Of a stretch of 5,189 nucleotides of DNA, positions 1-5,189 are shown in pieces. Origin of the DNA: Pseudomonadota bacterium (GTDB taxonomy: Bacteria > Pseudomonadota > Alphaproteobacteria > UBA2136 > UBA6156); assembly GCA_009927255.1 (NCBI GenBank), contig RFNJ01000143.1, positions 1-5,189 on the forward strand, in the 5' to 3' direction. Position numbers and translations under genes: made by a program. Numbering within the stretch: position 1 is the stretch's first letter; the number at the start of each line of letters is the position of its first letter. The notes under the pieces were generated by a model, which saw only the letters and a program-made list of their open reading frames with translations, did no database searches and was not told where the DNA came from.

Positions 1-450
1 TCGCAGCAAAGCGAGAGCGAAGGCGGGCAAACCACCGATTTCAACCTCACTCTCACCTCTCCCACCACGCTAACGCCCGCTGCCAACACCAACCTCACCC
101 TCTCCCCAACCCTCCCCATCCAAGGCAAAATCCTGCAAGGCTTCCACCAATCGCAAGGTGCAACGGCAGAAGGCATCACCCTGCAAGGTCAAGCGGGCAG
201 CCCTGTCAAAGCACAAGTGGCAGGCGAAGTCCTCTACAGCGGCCCCTTCCGGCAATTCGGCGGCCTCATCATCATCAAAGCCACCAGCGGCCACGATATC
301 CTCTACGGTGGCCTACAAACCCTCACCGTCAACCCCGGCGATACCATCAAAGCCGGCCAACCCCTCGGCACCCTCAACCCCACCGGCAAACTCTACTGGG
401 AAATCCGCCGCCGCGGCCGCCCGCTGAATCCTCTTGCTCTCAACAACTAA
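1..450 (+). CDS. EnvC-like murein hydrolase activator, degenerate LytM/M23 domain (5' truncated)
   Basis: The frame is open from base 1 to the TAA at 448-450, so the gene begins upstream and only its last 149 codons are present. The first 35 or so residues are a Thr/Ser/Asn/Pro-rich linker. The rest reads as a LytM (M23) fold: PIQGKILQGF, then AEGITLQ, SPVKAQVAGEVLYSGPFRQFG, GLIIIK, GDTIKAGQPLG and YWEIRRRGRPLNP. The zinc ligands of active M23 peptidases are absent: the usual HxxxD site reads AEGIT, and the usual HxH strand reads LYGGLQ. In EnvC-type proteins the non-catalytic LytM domain activates periplasmic amidases during cell separation, and alphaproteobacterial members typically show this pattern. 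The role here is therefore inferred to be amidase activation in the periplasm, not peptidase activity. The signal peptide and coiled coil expected upstream are outside the window. It could also be another degenerate M23 protein. No ctpA-type protease gene follows it, although that is a frequent neighbour in alphaproteobacteria. Confidence 0.8.
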   Translation, partial: SQQSESEGGQTTDFNLTLTSPTTLTPAANTNLTLSPTLPIQGKILQGFHQSQGATAEGITLQGQAGSPVKAQVAGEVLYSGPFRQFGGLIIIKATSGHDILYGGLQTLTVNPGDTIKAGQPLGTLNPTGKLYWEIRRRGRPLNPLALNN

Positions 451-463
451 CGTGCAGGCACCC

Positions 464-592
464 AAAAATTCGCTGCGCGGCCGGGGATTTTTGCGTTTCT
501 CCGCAGCCCGAGCACCGTAAGCGTAGACAACACCTACGTGCGGAGCGCAGGGCAAGGAAAACGCAAAAATCACCCCGCGCAGTAGAATTTTT
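464..592. repeat. Large imperfect inverted repeat; putative palindromic element or bidirectional terminator
   Basis: The two outer arms contain three matching blocks in mirrored order. AAAAATTC (464-471) pairs with GAATTTTT (585-592). CTGCGCGG (473-480) pairs with CCGCGCAG (575-582). GATTTTTGCGTTT (486-498) pairs with AAACGCAAAAATC (559-571). That gives 29 paired positions per arm with small offsets between blocks. Inside lie two further nested pairings: CTCCGCA (499-505) with TGCGGAG (539-545), and CGTAG (522-526) with CTACG (534-538). The element starts 14 bases after the stop of the upstream gene. Its right arm ends in five Ts, so it could terminate transcription of that gene. Its length and mosaic structure look more like a dispersed palindromic (MITE- or REP-like) element than a simple terminator. 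No transposase or clear target duplication is visible. Only one copy lies in this window, so repetitive status is inferred. Confidence 0.6.
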
Positions 593-713
593 AAGCCAGC
601 CCCACCCGCTCCGTCCCATACCGTTGCTCCGTTTCCGGCCTGGCGGGGTTTTGGGCGGTGGCGTCGGGGCCAGCGGCAGGAATGTGCGCCAGCCTTGCCC
701 ATTTCGTCAAGCT
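593..713. other. Non-coding spacer, G-rich on the plus strand
   Basis: This is the remainder of the gap between the EnvC-like gene and the NUDIX gene. The part from about 640 to 700 is G-rich on the plus strand, opposite to the C-rich coding strands on both sides. No reading frame resembles a known protein, and I see no convincing -35/-10 promoter pair. The promoter for the downstream three-gene set should lie here or in the palindrome, but it cannot be placed. Confidence 0.5.
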
Positions 714-730
714 CCCCTAAGGTAGGGGGC
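714..730 (+). promoter_or_regulatory. Shine-Dalgarno region of the NUDIX gene inside a small hairpin
   Basis: CCCCTA (714-719) and TAGGGG (723-728) are perfect complements separated by the three bases AGG, giving a compact 6-bp hairpin directly before the ATG at 731. The purine-rich AAGG at 719-722 sits 8 bases from that ATG and is the best ribosome-binding signal for it, which supports 731 over the in-frame ATG at 695. Folding would hide part of this site, so the hairpin could dampen translation. It could also be the edge of an intergenic repeat. A regulatory role is inference. Confidence 0.4.
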
Positions 731-1240
731 ATGAATACGCCCCAAAATACCCCCAGCCGCGCCAAGCGCCGCCACAAGAATGCTCATAAGCACACCAAAA
801 GGCCCCCCAAAGGCAGCCAAACCAAAAACAACCCGCGGCACTTCTACGATGTGCGGCTGTATGCCCTCCTCACCGATAGCGAAAGCAACCTGCTCATCCT
901 CCAGTTGCCCAAAGAATACGACGAATCCGCCGCCAATACCTGGACACTCCCCGGTGGAAAATTAGAACCCACCGACGAACCCGCCCACGGCCTGCTGCGT
1001 GAAATCCGCGAAGAAACGGGGCTCGAAGCCACCATCAGCGGCCTGTGCGGCCTCGCGCGCTGGAGCACCCGCAACAGCAAAAAACTCGCCATCTTCTACA
1101 AAGCCCAAGTCAGCGGCCAAAAGCCCACCCTCAAACTCTCCGGCGAGCACCAACGCGCCATCTGGATCAACCCCCAAGAAGCCGACCAATTCCCCTTCCA
1201 CCGCCCCGACATGCTCACCATCATTAAGGAGAAAAACTAA
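731..1240 (+). CDS. NUDIX hydrolase with basic N-terminal tail
   Basis: This 169-residue NUDIX-family protein would hydrolyse a nucleoside diphosphate linked to another group. The substrate cannot be told from sequence; MutT-like and ADP-ribose-type activities are both possible. The NUDIX box runs from about residue 76 to 98 (GKLEPTD, then REIREETGL). The metal-binding core R90-E91..E94-E95 is intact, but the first acidic residue, usually Glu, is Asp82. The domain begins near residue 36 (RHFYDVRLYALL) and ends with HQRAIWINPQEADQFPF. The first 35 residues are a low-complexity tail dense in Lys, Arg and His, with no helix or signal-peptide character. The start at 731 has an upstream AAGG; an in-frame ATG at 695 has no such signal. 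The only later in-frame candidate, GTG at 851, would cut into the first strand. The stop abuts the trxB start as TAAATG, indicating an operon with coupled translation. Confidence is high for the family and low for the substrate. Confidence 0.9.
   Translation: MNTPQNTPSRAKRRHKNAHKHTKRPPKGSQTKNNPRHFYDVRLYALLTDSESNLLILQLPKEYDESAANTWTLPGGKLEPTDEPAHGLLREIREETGLEATISGLCGLARWSTRNSKKLAIFYKAQVSGQKPTLKLSGEHQRAIWINPQEADQFPFHRPDMLTIIKEKN
1226..1231 (+). promoter_or_regulatory. Strong Shine-Dalgarno for trxB
   Basis: AAGGAG lies 9 bases before the ATG at 1241, inside the last codons of the NUDIX gene. It fixes the trxB start and shows that the ribosome site overlaps the upstream coding sequence. Confidence 0.8.
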
Positions 1241-2191
1241 ATGAAACCCCACCCCCTCATCATCCTCGGCAGCGGCGCCGCCGGCTGCACCGCCGCCATT
1301 TACGCCGCCCGCGCCGGCCTCAAGCCCCTGCTCATCCGCGGCAACCAACCCGGCGGCCAGCTTACTATCACTACCGATGTCGAAAACTACCCCGGCTTCG
1401 CCGCAACCATCCAAGGCCCATGGCTGATGGAACAAATGGAAGCCCAAGCCAAACACTGCGGCACCGAAATCGCCGAAGACCATATCGTCGCCGCCAACCT
1501 CAAAGCCAAAACCCTCACCGGCATGAACGGCCAAACCTACCATTTCCAAAGCCTGATCATCGCCACCGGCGCCACCGCCAAGTGGCTGGGGTTAGAAGGC
1601 GAGAAAACCTACAACGGCAAAGGCGTCAGCGCCTGCGCAACGTGTGACGGTGCCTTCTACCGCAACCAAAACGTCGCCGTGGTCGGCGGCGGCAATACCG
1701 CGCTGGAAGAAGCCCTGTATCTCGCCAACATCGCCAAAACCGTCACCCTCATCCACCGGCGGGATGCCTTCCGCGGTGAAAAAGTGCTCCAAGAACGCGT
1801 CAAAAACCACCCCAAAATCACCATCATCTATAACCACACGGTGGCCGAAATCTTGGGCAACCCGCACCCCATCACCGGCGGCGTTACGGGGCTCAAACTC
1901 CAATCCACCACCGATAATTCCACCCAGGAAATCAAAGTCCACGGCCTGTTCATCGCCATCGGCCACGCACCGAATACCACCCTGTTTAAAAACCAAATCG
2001 ACCTCGACGAAACCGGCTACATCATCGCGCAAAAAGGCACCGTGCAAACCACCCACCAAGGCCAGCCACTCAAGGGCATCTTCGCCGCCGGAGACGTCGC
2101 CGACCCCATCTATAGGCAAGCCGTAACAGCAGCAGGAATGGGCTGCATGGCCGCTCTCGATGCCAACCGCTACCTCGAATCGCTGCACTAA
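1241..2191 (+). CDS. trxB: Thioredoxin-disulfide reductase (NADPH)
   Basis: This 316-residue protein has the length and full motif set of the bacterial low-molecular-weight thioredoxin reductase (EC 1.8.1.9). That enzyme moves electrons from NADPH through FAD to thioredoxin in the cytoplasm. Motifs in order: FAD-binding GSGAAG at 10-15, PGGQL at 37-41, ENYPGF at 48-53, and the redox-active CATC at 132-135 followed by DGAF. Then come NADPH-binding GGGNTALEEA at 149-158, HRRDAFR at 172-178, the AIGHAPNT loop at 239-246, FAD-contacting AAGDV at 282-286, and RQAVTAAGMGCMAA near the C-terminus. Both cysteines are present, separating it from thiol-free ferredoxin/flavodoxin-NADP reductases of similar fold. 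The strong ribosome site at 1226-1231 fixes the start. It lies between the NUDIX gene (no gap) and the GMC/SDR fusion gene (1-base gap), so it is probably co-transcribed with both. Confidence 0.98.
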   Translation: MKPHPLIILGSGAAGCTAAIYAARAGLKPLLIRGNQPGGQLTITTDVENYPGFAATIQGPWLMEQMEAQAKHCGTEIAEDHIVAANLKAKTLTGMNGQTYHFQSLIIATGATAKWLGLEGEKTYNGKGVSACATCDGAFYRNQNVAVVGGGNTALEEALYLANIAKTVTLIHRRDAFRGEKVLQERVKNHPKITIIYNHTVAEILGNPHPITGGVTGLKLQSTTDNSTQEIKVHGLFIAIGHAPNTTLFKNQIDLDETGYIIAQKGTVQTTHQGQPLKGIFAAGDVADPIYRQAVTAAGMGCMAALDANRYLESLH

Positions 2192-2192
2192 C

Positions 2193-4475
2193 ATGGCGCT
2201 GCCCCAGCAGCCCCACACCCTCATCCTCGGCACCGGCCTCGGCGCCTGCCTGCTGGCCGATAGTTTATTGCGTGCCAACCACCAAGTCACCATGGTCAGC
2301 CCGCCGCAACATCTCAATCCTGCGGTGAATGATACCGCCCAACCGCACAACCTCGAATCCCCCTTCGCCCACGGCAGCGGCGGCAGCACCCAGTTGTGGC
2401 ACAACGGTTTAATTCTCCCACCCCCCAGCTTCTGGCAAAAGTTCCCGCTGCCGCAGGCGGAACTCGAACCCTACCTGCACGAAGCTTTCACACTCCTCAG
2501 CCCCGCCACCCTGCCGCAGTATCACACCGCCGCCGCGCAGTTAGCCGCCCAGCACCGCGCACTTGGCATCCCGCCCACGCTGCTCGCGCCACCACTCTAC
2601 TATCCCCACCAGCGCCGCAACCTCTGGCACACGCTGGGCCTCGCGGGCCAAGTCACCCACCTCCAAGGCACCGCCCAGCCATTGCAAAAAGATAAATCCG
2701 GCACCGTCACCAGCGTCACCATCACCCTCGCCAACGGCCAAACCCAAGTCATCTCCGCCGATACCATCATCGTCGCCGCCGGCGGCCTCAACACCCCACA
2801 CCTGCTGCAAAATCTCAGTCCGCAAGCGGGGAAAAACTACGAAGACCACCCCACCGGTTTCATTGCCGAAGTCACCCTCCCCCAGCAGCTTTATAAACTC
2901 TGGAATCACCAAACTCCCGCGCTGCACGGCGCACTCCGCCAACCCATGCTCATCACCTCCGGCCCGCACCAAGTGGCGTTCTACCTCCGTCCCGCCTACC
3001 ACCTGCGCAGCCAAACCAAACGCAACCAAGTGCAGTCGGTGCTCTCCAAACTCCGCAACAACCCCTGGCATCTCCCCACCTATCTCCAGTTGCTGAAACA
3101 CACCGACGACGTGTTCGACATCCTCTCCCTCAAACTCGGCCTGAACATCCAAACCAACCGCTTCTTGCTGCTGTTCGTCGCCCACCAGCCCACCAATCGG
3201 TCGCAGGTGGAAACCAACCAACCACCCACCCGTCACTGGCAACTCTCCCCCGATTATCTGAACGGCCTCGCAGCCGCCGCCCAAACACTCGCCAAAAAAC
3301 TCGGCGTCAAACCCACCGATTTTTCCCTGCTCAGCAACTGGCGCCAAACCCTCACCAGCTCGGCCCACCACAGCGGCACGGCACGGATGGGCAGCAGCCC
3401 CGCCAGCAGTGTGTGTAACTTGCAAGGCCAAGTCTGGGGCACCAACAATGTCTATGTCGCCTGCGGCAGCGTCCTTCCCTACAGCAGCTACCTCAACACC
3501 GGCCTGCTCATCGGCGCGCTGGCCCGCCGCTTGGGCGCACACCTCACCCAGCAACCACCACTCCCCGCCAACCAAAAACACGTCGATGTGGTCATCACCG
3601 GCAGCAACGGCTTCATCGCCAAAACCATCACGCCGCTGTTAGCCAAAGCGGGCCTCACCACCTGCACGCTGCAACAGTTCCAGCAACGCCCCAACCTGCA
3701 AGCACGCTGGCTGCTGCACCTCGCCAACATCCACGCCAACCCCACCGCCAACCAAGCGCTGCTGCAAAACCTCATCACCCAAAACACCCACCGCGTCCAA
3801 GGCTGGCTAGTGCCCCTCACCTTCTCCACATTGTTTAATGGCACGCCCAACTTACAAAAGCCCAACTGCGGCTTCCGCCCCACCACCCTGCAAACCTACA
3901 AAGCGGGTAAATTGCTGCAAGAAGCAACCATCCTCCGCGCCCTCAAACACAGCACCATCCGCGCCGCGCTGCTGCCGCACCTCCCCAGCTTCACCAACGC
4001 GGGCGGCCCGTTCGATATCTTCCTGCGCCAAGCTCGCCAACACGGCATGGTCGCCTTCCATCCCCCCGCCGCCAACCACGGGCCGAGTTTGATGTCATTG
4101 GAAGACCTCGCCGCATGGTTAATACCCCACCTGCAAAACACCCCCCAAGCCGGGGTCAAACGCGCCATCCTCCGCAACCCCACCCTCACCCCCTCATGGG
4201 CCAGCCTTTTGGCACCCCAAACCATCACCACACCCACCCTAACCCTACCGCAAAGATGTATCAAATTCGCTCAAAAAGCACCCCGTTTTGCTATCGAATT
4301 TTCTCTTTCCGTTCTCTATTATTTCGGCTTTCTTTCAATAGCTTGCCGCATTTTATGGCCGCAAAGCCAAGCCCCGCTTCAACGTCGCCAAAACCCCAAT
4401 CAATTCAATGGCCCTGCCACAGTCGATTGGGGCGATAAAACCCTTCACCAACCCCGCCTCGGCCCGCTCGAATAA
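2193..4475 (+). CDS. GMC-type FAD oxidoreductase fused to an extended-SDR (epimerase-like) domain, with C-terminal hydrophobic segment
   Basis: This is a 760-residue two-enzyme protein in one unbroken frame. Residues 1-455 are GMC-like: a dinucleotide fold ILGTGLGA (11-18), GSGGSTQLWHNG (61-72) like the GMC GGxxxxWxG region, VAAGGLNTPHLLQ, and a GMC C-terminal core. That core has SSAHHSGTARMG with H392/H393 and a downstream N435 in YLNTGLL, at the family's His...Asn/His catalytic pair. It is shorter than typical GMC enzymes (often over 500 residues). Residues 463 to about 690 look like an extended SDR: VVITGSNGFIA (466-476), TFSTLFNG (543-550) with S545, and Y569-K573 in YxxxK spacing. Further on are FDIFLRQA (607-614) and a late SLEDLAAWL helix. 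Residues 699-722 form a strongly hydrophobic stretch, possibly a membrane anchor, followed by a 37-residue polar tail. The start at 2193 lacks a clear ribosome site and follows the trxB stop by one base, suggesting coupling. An in-frame ATG at 2160 is less likely. Sugar or alcohol oxidation linked to cell-surface glycan synthesis is a guess; the substrate is unknown. Confidence 0.8.
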   Translation: MALPQQPHTLILGTGLGACLLADSLLRANHQVTMVSPPQHLNPAVNDTAQPHNLESPFAHGSGGSTQLWHNGLILPPPSFWQKFPLPQAELEPYLHEAFTLLSPATLPQYHTAAAQLAAQHRALGIPPTLLAPPLYYPHQRRNLWHTLGLAGQVTHLQGTAQPLQKDKSGTVTSVTITLANGQTQVISADTIIVAAGGLNTPHLLQNLSPQAGKNYEDHPTGFIAEVTLPQQLYKLWNHQTPALHGALRQPMLITSGPHQVAFYLRPAYHLRSQTKRNQVQSVLSKLRNNPWHLPTYLQLLKHTDDVFDILSLKLGLNIQTNRFLLLFVAHQPTNRSQVETNQPPTRHWQLSPDYLNGLAAAAQTLAKKLGVKPTDFSLLSNWRQTLTSSAHHSGTARMGSSPASSVCNLQGQVWGTNNVYVACGSVLPYSSYLNTGLLIGALARRLGAHLTQQPPLPANQKHVDVVITGSNGFIAKTITPLLAKAGLTTCTLQQFQQRPNLQARWLLHLANIHANPTANQALLQNLITQNTHRVQGWLVPLTFSTLFNGTPNLQKPNCGFRPTTLQTYKAGKLLQEATILRALKHSTIRAALLPHLPSFTNAGGPFDIFLRQARQHGMVAFHPPAANHGPSLMSLEDLAAWLIPHLQNTPQAGVKRAILRNPTLTPSWASLLAPQTITTPTLTLPQRCIKFAQKAPRFAIEFSLSVLYYFGFLSIACRILWPQSQAPLQRRQNPNQFNGPATVDWGDKTLHQPRLGPLE

Positions 4476-4487
4476 TCACAAAAAGCC

Positions 4488-4517
4488 TTGCCAAAACCCC
4501 AAAAATCCGCCAAAAAT
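4488..4517 (+). promoter_or_regulatory. Weak candidate promoter for the tRNA-Gly gene
   Basis: TTGCCA (4488-4493) matches the -35 consensus at five of six positions. AAAAAT (4512-4517), 18 bases later, matches -10 at four of six. The mature tRNA begins 15 bases after the -10. The whole 57-base gap is rich in A and in CCAAAA-like runs, so a chance match is quite possible. Confidence 0.3.
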
Positions 4518-4532
4518 AAGCCCATCACCAAC

Positions 4533-4606
4533 GCGGGATTAGTTCAATGGTAGAATGAGAGCTTCCCAAGCTCTAGGCACGGGTTCGATTCCCGTATCCC
4601 GCTCCA
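4533..4606 (+). tRNA. tRNA-Gly (anticodon CCC)
   Basis: A complete 74-nt cloverleaf with encoded CCA. The acceptor GCGGGAT (4533-4539) pairs fully with ATCCCGC (4596-4602), followed by discriminator T4603 and CCA 4604-4606. The D stem GTTC (4542-4545) pairs with GAAT (4553-4556), one pair being G-U. The anticodon stem AGAGC (4558-4562) pairs with GCTCT (4570-4574) around loop TTCCCAA; the anticodon CCC at 4565-4567 reads GGG. The T stem ACGGG/CCCGT encloses TTCGATT. The D-arm form matches what I recall of alphaproteobacterial tRNA-Gly genes. It lies 57 bases after the fusion gene and 38 bases before the HAD gene, with no evident terminator on either side. Confidence 0.98.
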
Positions 4607-4632
4607 ATAAAGTTTATCCCAATCAATAATTT

Positions 4633-4638
4633 AAGGGA
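4633..4638 (+). promoter_or_regulatory. Shine-Dalgarno for the HAD phosphatase gene
   Basis: AAGGGA lies 6 bases before the ATG at 4645 and fixes that start. The short AT-rich gap after the tRNA has no convincing promoter pair, so the gene may be read from the tRNA transcript. Confidence 0.65.
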
Positions 4639-4644
4639 ACAAAA

Positions 4645-5151
4645 ATGCTGATTGCGTTCGACCTCGACGGCACCATCGCCGACACCGAATCCCAAATCCA
4701 ACCCGACGTTGTTTCCATGTTAAATCAAGAATTTAACGTGCCCGTCACCCTCGAATACTGGCAAAAAAACTTCCACGGCATGGCCGGCAAACCCCTCGTC
4801 AACGCCATCAACCAACACTTTAACGTCAATATTCCCTTCACCGAGTTCACCGCCGCTCGCATCCGCTGCTGGCCCAAATTAGTCGCCCAAGGCTTCAATC
4901 CCGCCCCCGGCGTTTATCAAGCTTTACAAGCAGTTACCACTCAAAATAATCTCCATTACTGCATCTGCTCCAACAGCCGCCCCGAGCGTATCGCCGACAC
5001 ACTCCGCGTCCTCAACGGCCAACACAGCGCAGGCCTGTCACTCCCTAACCTCTTCATAAATCGCATCTTTTCCGGCCTCGTCGAAAACTCCCCATCAAAC
5101 CCAAACCCGCGCCCGATGTCTACCTCGCAGCAACTCAACACTTTGATATAA
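4645..5151 (+). CDS. HAD-superfamily phosphatase, N-terminal part, frame broken near 5090
   Basis: The open frame gives 168 residues, but only about the first 149 look native. FDLDGTIADTES at 5-16 is HAD motif I, with nucleophile D6 and acid/base D8. A helical cap follows at about 20-85. APGVYQALQAV leads into motif II at YCICSNSRPER, with S109. IFSGLVENS (141-149) is the run-up to the conserved lysine motif. This matches HAD subfamily I phosphatases such as phosphoglycolate phosphatase or beta-phosphoglucomutase-like enzymes; the exact substrate is not evident. After residue 149 the frame reads an unrelated Ser/Pro/Asn-rich tail and stops at 5151. The expected KPKPAPD and EDS motifs occur in another frame (next entry). 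One extra C in the CCCC run at 5090-5093 would restore AAC TCC CCC ATC AAA CCC. So this is either a sequencing error in a C run or a recent inactivating deletion. The start is supported by AAGGGA 6 bases upstream. Confidence 0.85.
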   Translation: MLIAFDLDGTIADTESQIQPDVVSMLNQEFNVPVTLEYWQKNFHGMAGKPLVNAINQHFNVNIPFTEFTAARIRCWPKLVAQGFNPAPGVYQALQAVTTQNNLHYCICSNSRPERIADTLRVLNGQHSAGLSLPNLFINRIFSGLVENSPSNPNPRPMSTSQQLNTLI

Positions 5152-5189
5152 AACCAGAAAAAGCCATCGCGATTGAAGACTCCCCCACC
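5094..5189 (+). pseudogene. Displaced C-terminal part of the HAD phosphatase (frame -1, runs off the window)
   Basis: Read from 5094 in the frame whose codons start at positions divisible by three, this stretch gives IKPKPAPDVYLAATQHFD and then KPEKAIAIEDSPT. That is HAD motif III (the lysine in KPKPAPD) and motif IV (the acidic pair in IEDS), in the right order and spacing to follow the VENS of the preceding open frame. It has no start of its own and stays open to the last base of the window. It is therefore the rest of the same gene, shifted by a net one-base loss. I am confident it is HAD sequence, but cannot tell mutation from sequencing error. Confidence 0.75.

Noticed and set aside
695..730. 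Upstream in-frame ATG as the NUDIX start
   Set aside because: No ribosome site precedes it, while AAGG lies 8 bases before the ATG at 731. The 12 added residues carry no domain sequence.
313..777. Minus-strand open frame across the intergenic palindrome
   Set aside because: It overlaps the EnvC-like 3' end and the NUDIX start and reads through the palindrome. No conserved motif is visible, so it is better explained as non-coding.
962..1549. Minus-strand open frame across NUDIX and trxB
   Set aside because: Same antisense shadow effect; it spans the junction of two well-supported plus-strand genes and encodes only low-complexity Gly/Ala/Val-rich sequence.
2160..2192. Earlier in-frame ATG for the fusion gene, overlapping trxB by 32 bases
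   Set aside because: The FAD fold begins at about residue 8 counted from 2193, so the extra residues are unnecessary. The one-base spacing at 2193 fits the tight packing of the preceding junction.
1592..2404. Minus-strand open frame opposite trxB and the start of the fusion gene
   Set aside because: Overlaps trxB motifs on the other strand and shows no recognisable domain.
2541..3581. Long open frame on the minus strand (346 codons) opposite the fusion gene
   Set aside because: It lies wholly inside a plus-strand gene with clear domains. Its product is a Gly/Ala/Val/Glu-rich sequence with no motifs. Strong C-ending codon use on the plus strand suppresses antisense stops and creates such shadows.
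4607..4644. Promoter for the HAD gene (AATAAT at 4625-4630)
   Set aside because: It resembles a -10 box, but nothing like a -35 lies at the right distance; that position is the tRNA 3' end.
5080..5100. Programmed -1 ribosomal frameshift site in the HAD gene
   Set aside because: No heptamer of the form X XXY YYZ sits in the right frame and no strong downstream stem is evident. A missing C in a homopolymer explains the data more simply.
1..5189. CRISPR array, transposase gene or phage module
   Set aside because: No regularly spaced direct repeats, no transposase or integrase motifs and no phage structural genes were seen in any frame.

Overview
The window is GC-rich. Every gene that can be supported lies on the plus strand. 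The coding strand is strikingly C-rich: third positions favour C, but Gln, Lys and Glu favour CAA, AAA and GAA. The best guess at origin is an alphaproteobacterium. The first gene resembles the degenerate EnvC/LytM proteins of that class, and the tRNA-Gly(CCC) D-arm (GTTCAATGGTAGAAT) has the form common there. This is inference from remembered family features, not a database match.

Layout. (1) Positions 1-450 hold the 3' end of an EnvC-like, zinc-site-less M23/LytM protein. (2) Positions 451-730 are non-coding. They contain a large imperfect palindrome (464-592) that looks like a dispersed intergenic element and/or terminator, then a G-rich stretch, then a small hairpin over the ribosome binding site of the next gene. 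(3) Positions 731-4475 hold three tightly packed genes: a NUDIX hydrolase with a very basic N-terminal tail, thioredoxin reductase (trxB), and a 760-residue protein. That last protein joins a GMC-type FAD oxidoreductase to an extended-SDR (epimerase-like) domain and a hydrophobic C-terminal segment. NUDIX and trxB abut as TAAATG; trxB and the fusion gene are separated by one base. (4) Positions 4533-4606 encode tRNA-Gly(CCC) with CCA. (5) From 4645 to the window end is a HAD-superfamily phosphatase whose frame is broken by what looks like one missing C near 5090-5093. The rest of the protein continues in another frame to the end of the window.

How the genes relate. The NUDIX-trxB-fusion set is probably one transcript with translational coupling. 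Its members share a redox and nucleotide-housekeeping flavour (NADPH/FAD thiol reduction, nucleotide-diphosphate clean-up, FAD/NAD(P) oxidoreduction), but no single pathway can be read from the sequence. The fusion protein is the least ordinary item. Next are the 129-base palindrome and the frameshift, which may be either a real mutation or a sequencing/assembly error.
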